This document shows, in pieces, positions 6,401-7,205 of a stretch of DNA of 7,205 nucleotides (positions within the stretch are counted from its first letter, which is position 1; every line of letters starts with the position of its first letter). A program made the translations under genes and the position numbers. Below the pieces are notes generated by a model that was not told where the DNA came from, ran no database searches, and worked only from the letters and a program-made list of their open reading frames with translations. Source of the DNA: an uncultured Bacteroidales bacterium (GTDB lineage: Bacteria > Bacteroidota > Bacteroidia > Bacteroidales > JAUNSR01); NCBI GenBank assembly GCA_947074245.1, contig CAMTOW010000099.1, forward strand, positions 1-7,205, in the 5' to 3' direction.

Positions 6401-7158
6401 GTAGGGAAGTTATGCGTTTCCGCTTTAAGCGAAATAACGGTTTTGATATCTTTGATTTCAAAATAATCGGGTTGATCAGGATTTGCGGGCGCAAATTGTT
6501 CGACAACTGGACCTGCGTTGAAAGCAACGTTGTCTTTGTAGGCTGAAACAAGGAAGTTTGGATTTGTTTCAGATGTTTTCTTGATAAGTTTAAATAAAGA
6601 AGATTCTTTTTCTTCTCCGTCGATAACGAAAATTCCGTTAAAGATTTTATGACGACAGTGTTCTGAATTGACTTGTGAAAAACCAAATACTTCACTATCT
6701 GTTAACTTTCGGCCGATACGTGCGCTGATGTCGTTGAGATACGCGATTTCATCTTCGCTCAACGCCAATCCTTCTTGCTGATTATATGCCGCGATATCTT
6801 CGATATAAAGAATCGGTTCCGGTTTTTTGTTAATCTCGAAGATTGATTGTGACAATCCGTCATACAAGCGCTGAAGCATCGGGTCATGATCCGCTTCCTT
6901 ATTGCTTACCGGAAAATACTCTTCAATACGAAGAATTCCCGTAAGACCCATGTTTTGGGTAATTTCGACAGCATTCGTACTCCATGGAGTAATCATCTCT
7001 TTACGTGGACCGATGAACCATCCCGATAGGGTTTCTTCATTCAGTGCTTCGGCATCGCTAAATAGCCAGCTGAGTTTCTTAATCTCGTCGGAAGACAACG
7101 TGTGATCAGCATTTACTGCTATCACCGTCTGTGCGGGAGTTTTAAAGAAAAGAATCAT
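3466..7158 (-). CDS. purL: Phosphoribosylformylglycinamidine (FGAM) synthase, single-chain PurL
   Basis: PurL is the cytosolic enzyme of the fourth step of de novo IMP synthesis. It converts FGAR, glutamine and ATP to FGAM, glutamate, ADP and phosphate. At 1230 residues it is the large single-chain form, somewhat shorter than the roughly 1295-residue enterobacterial protein. A PurS-like N-terminal domain (about 1-140) and a linker lead to the motif SEHCRHKIF at 165-173. The first synthetase half carries KAETHN (245-250), GAATGTGGEIRD (260-271) and HDHGAGGH (449-456). The second half carries PTGKDSLSM (718-726) and AGHDISAGG (823-831). The class I glutaminase domain runs from about 977 to the end, with nucleophile Cys1075 in GICNGC and the His1188/Glu1190 pair in MPHLER. 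No frameshift or lost catalytic residue is seen. The ATG follows an A/T-rich leader without a Shine-Dalgarno sequence. Only 47 upstream bases are in the window, so its promoter cannot be judged. Confidence 0.98.
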   Translation of the reverse strand: MILFFKTPAQTVIAVNADHTLSSDEIKKLSWLFSDAEALNEETLSGWFIGPRKEMITPWSTNAVEITQNMGLTGILRIEEYFPVSNKEADHDPMLQRLYDGLSQSIFEINKKPEPILYIEDIAAYNQQEGLALSEDEIAYLNDISARIGRKLTDSEVFGFSQVNSEHCRHKIFNGIFVIDGEEKESSLFKLIKKTSETNPNFLVSAYKDNVAFNAGPVVEQFAPANPDQPDYFEIKDIKTVISLKAETHNFPTTVEPFNGAATGTGGEIRDRLGGGKASLPIAGTAVYMTSYPRTKENRKWELSMKERAWLYQTPEQILIKASNGASDFGNKFGQPLICGSLLTFEHQENLKKFAFDKVIMLAGGVGYGTMRDALKGEPETGDKVVVMGGDNYRIGMGGGAVSSVETGVYDNAIELNAVQRANPEMQKRAANVVRALAESDVNPIVSIHDHGAGGHLNALSELIEATGGIIHMDKLPVGDPTLSAKEIAGNESQERMGMLIKEKDIERVQRIADRERAPFYVVGETTDDMKFVFEQENGERPIDMKLEDMFGKAPRTVMADKTIEEKYEDINYSQEQLNSYLSDVLQLEAVACKDWLTNKVDRSVTGKVARQQCQGEIQLPLSDCGVVALDYRGNAGIATSIGHAPQVALIDPAAGSVMAIAEALTNIVFAPLTEGLSSISLSANWMWPCKNEGEDARLYKAVEACSEFACDLGINIPTGKDSLSMTQKYGDEKVYSPGCVIISGGAEVSDIKKVVSPVIVNDENASLYYIDFSFDSYKLGGSAFAQSLNKLGNETPTVQNFEYFADAFEAVQELVNKNLLYAGHDISAGGMITALLEMTFANTTGGLKIDLSEIAENDIVKILFSENPGVIVQVKDKKAVEKILQDAGVGYLCIGKPVAGRTIEIKKGNNDYTFDIDSSRDTWYESSYLLDRKQSGETLAKARFENYKNQPLRYSFSSEFNGKLSKYAISADRREKSGVRAAIIREKGVNGDREMAYSLYLAGFDVKDVHMTDLISGRETLEDVNMIVFCGGFSNSDVCGSAKGWAGGFLWNEKAKKALDNFYSRPDTLSLGICNGCQLMVELGLITPNDEQKPKMLHNDSHRFESNFVGLHIPQNDSVMFKSLSGSKLGVWIAHGEGKFHLPKPISEYNVIANYAYDAYPANPNGSPAAVAGLVSQDGRHLAMMPHLERAIFPWQWAYYPQDRANNDQVTPWIEAFVNARKWVEANKK

Positions 7159-7205
7159 TTTTATTTGTTACTTGTTAGTATGGACAAACTCGAAACAGAA
7201 AAATG

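Noticed and set aside
6393..6695. Minus-strand frame of 100 codons inside purL in another frame
   Set aside because: The purL frame is intact and conserved across this stretch. The alternative product is Lys/Leu/Ser-rich and looks like an out-of-frame artefact.
3466..7158. Possible purine-responsive control or a split or frameshifted purL
   Set aside because: No riboswitch-like structure is visible in the 47 upstream bases, and the single frame holds every synthetase and glutaminase motif in order.
7185..7192. Minus-strand CGAGTTTG as a -7 element for purL
   Set aside because: It lacks the TA of TAnnTTTG, and the matching -33 position falls outside the window, so a promoter cannot be supported here.

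Overview
The window looks like an ordinary chromosomal segment from a member of the Bacteroidota, most likely the order Bacteroidales. The evidence is moderate G+C, start codons preceded by A/T-rich leaders with no Shine-Dalgarno sequence, a perfect TAnnTTTG promoter element of the type read by the Bacteroidota primary sigma factor, and a long single-chain PurL of 1230 residues. I cannot fix the genus from the sequence.

The left half (1-3256) is a chaperone locus. A regulatory region with two similar inverted repeats and a -24/-12-like element precedes grpE (127-753). After 20 bases comes dnaJ (774-1964), so the two genes almost certainly form one transcript. A hairpin terminator (2011-2042) and then a housekeeping-type promoter separate them from a second full-length type I DnaJ gene (2141-3256), which appears to be transcribed on its own. 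GrpE (nucleotide exchange) and DnaJ (substrate delivery and ATPase stimulation) are the co-chaperones of DnaK. No dnaK gene lies in the window.

The right half is one gene, purL (7158-3466, minus strand), encoding phosphoribosylformylglycinamidine synthase of de novo purine synthesis. It converges on the second dnaJ. The 209-base convergent spacer holds two strong hairpins that look like terminators, and nothing else I recognise.

I see no mobile element, CRISPR array, tRNA or rRNA, and no wholly new system. The points worth a second look are the paired palindromes plus sigma-54-like element in front of grpE, the tandem pair of DnaJ proteins whose zinc centres and Gly/Phe linkers have diverged, and a short leader frame overlapping the start of the second dnaJ.
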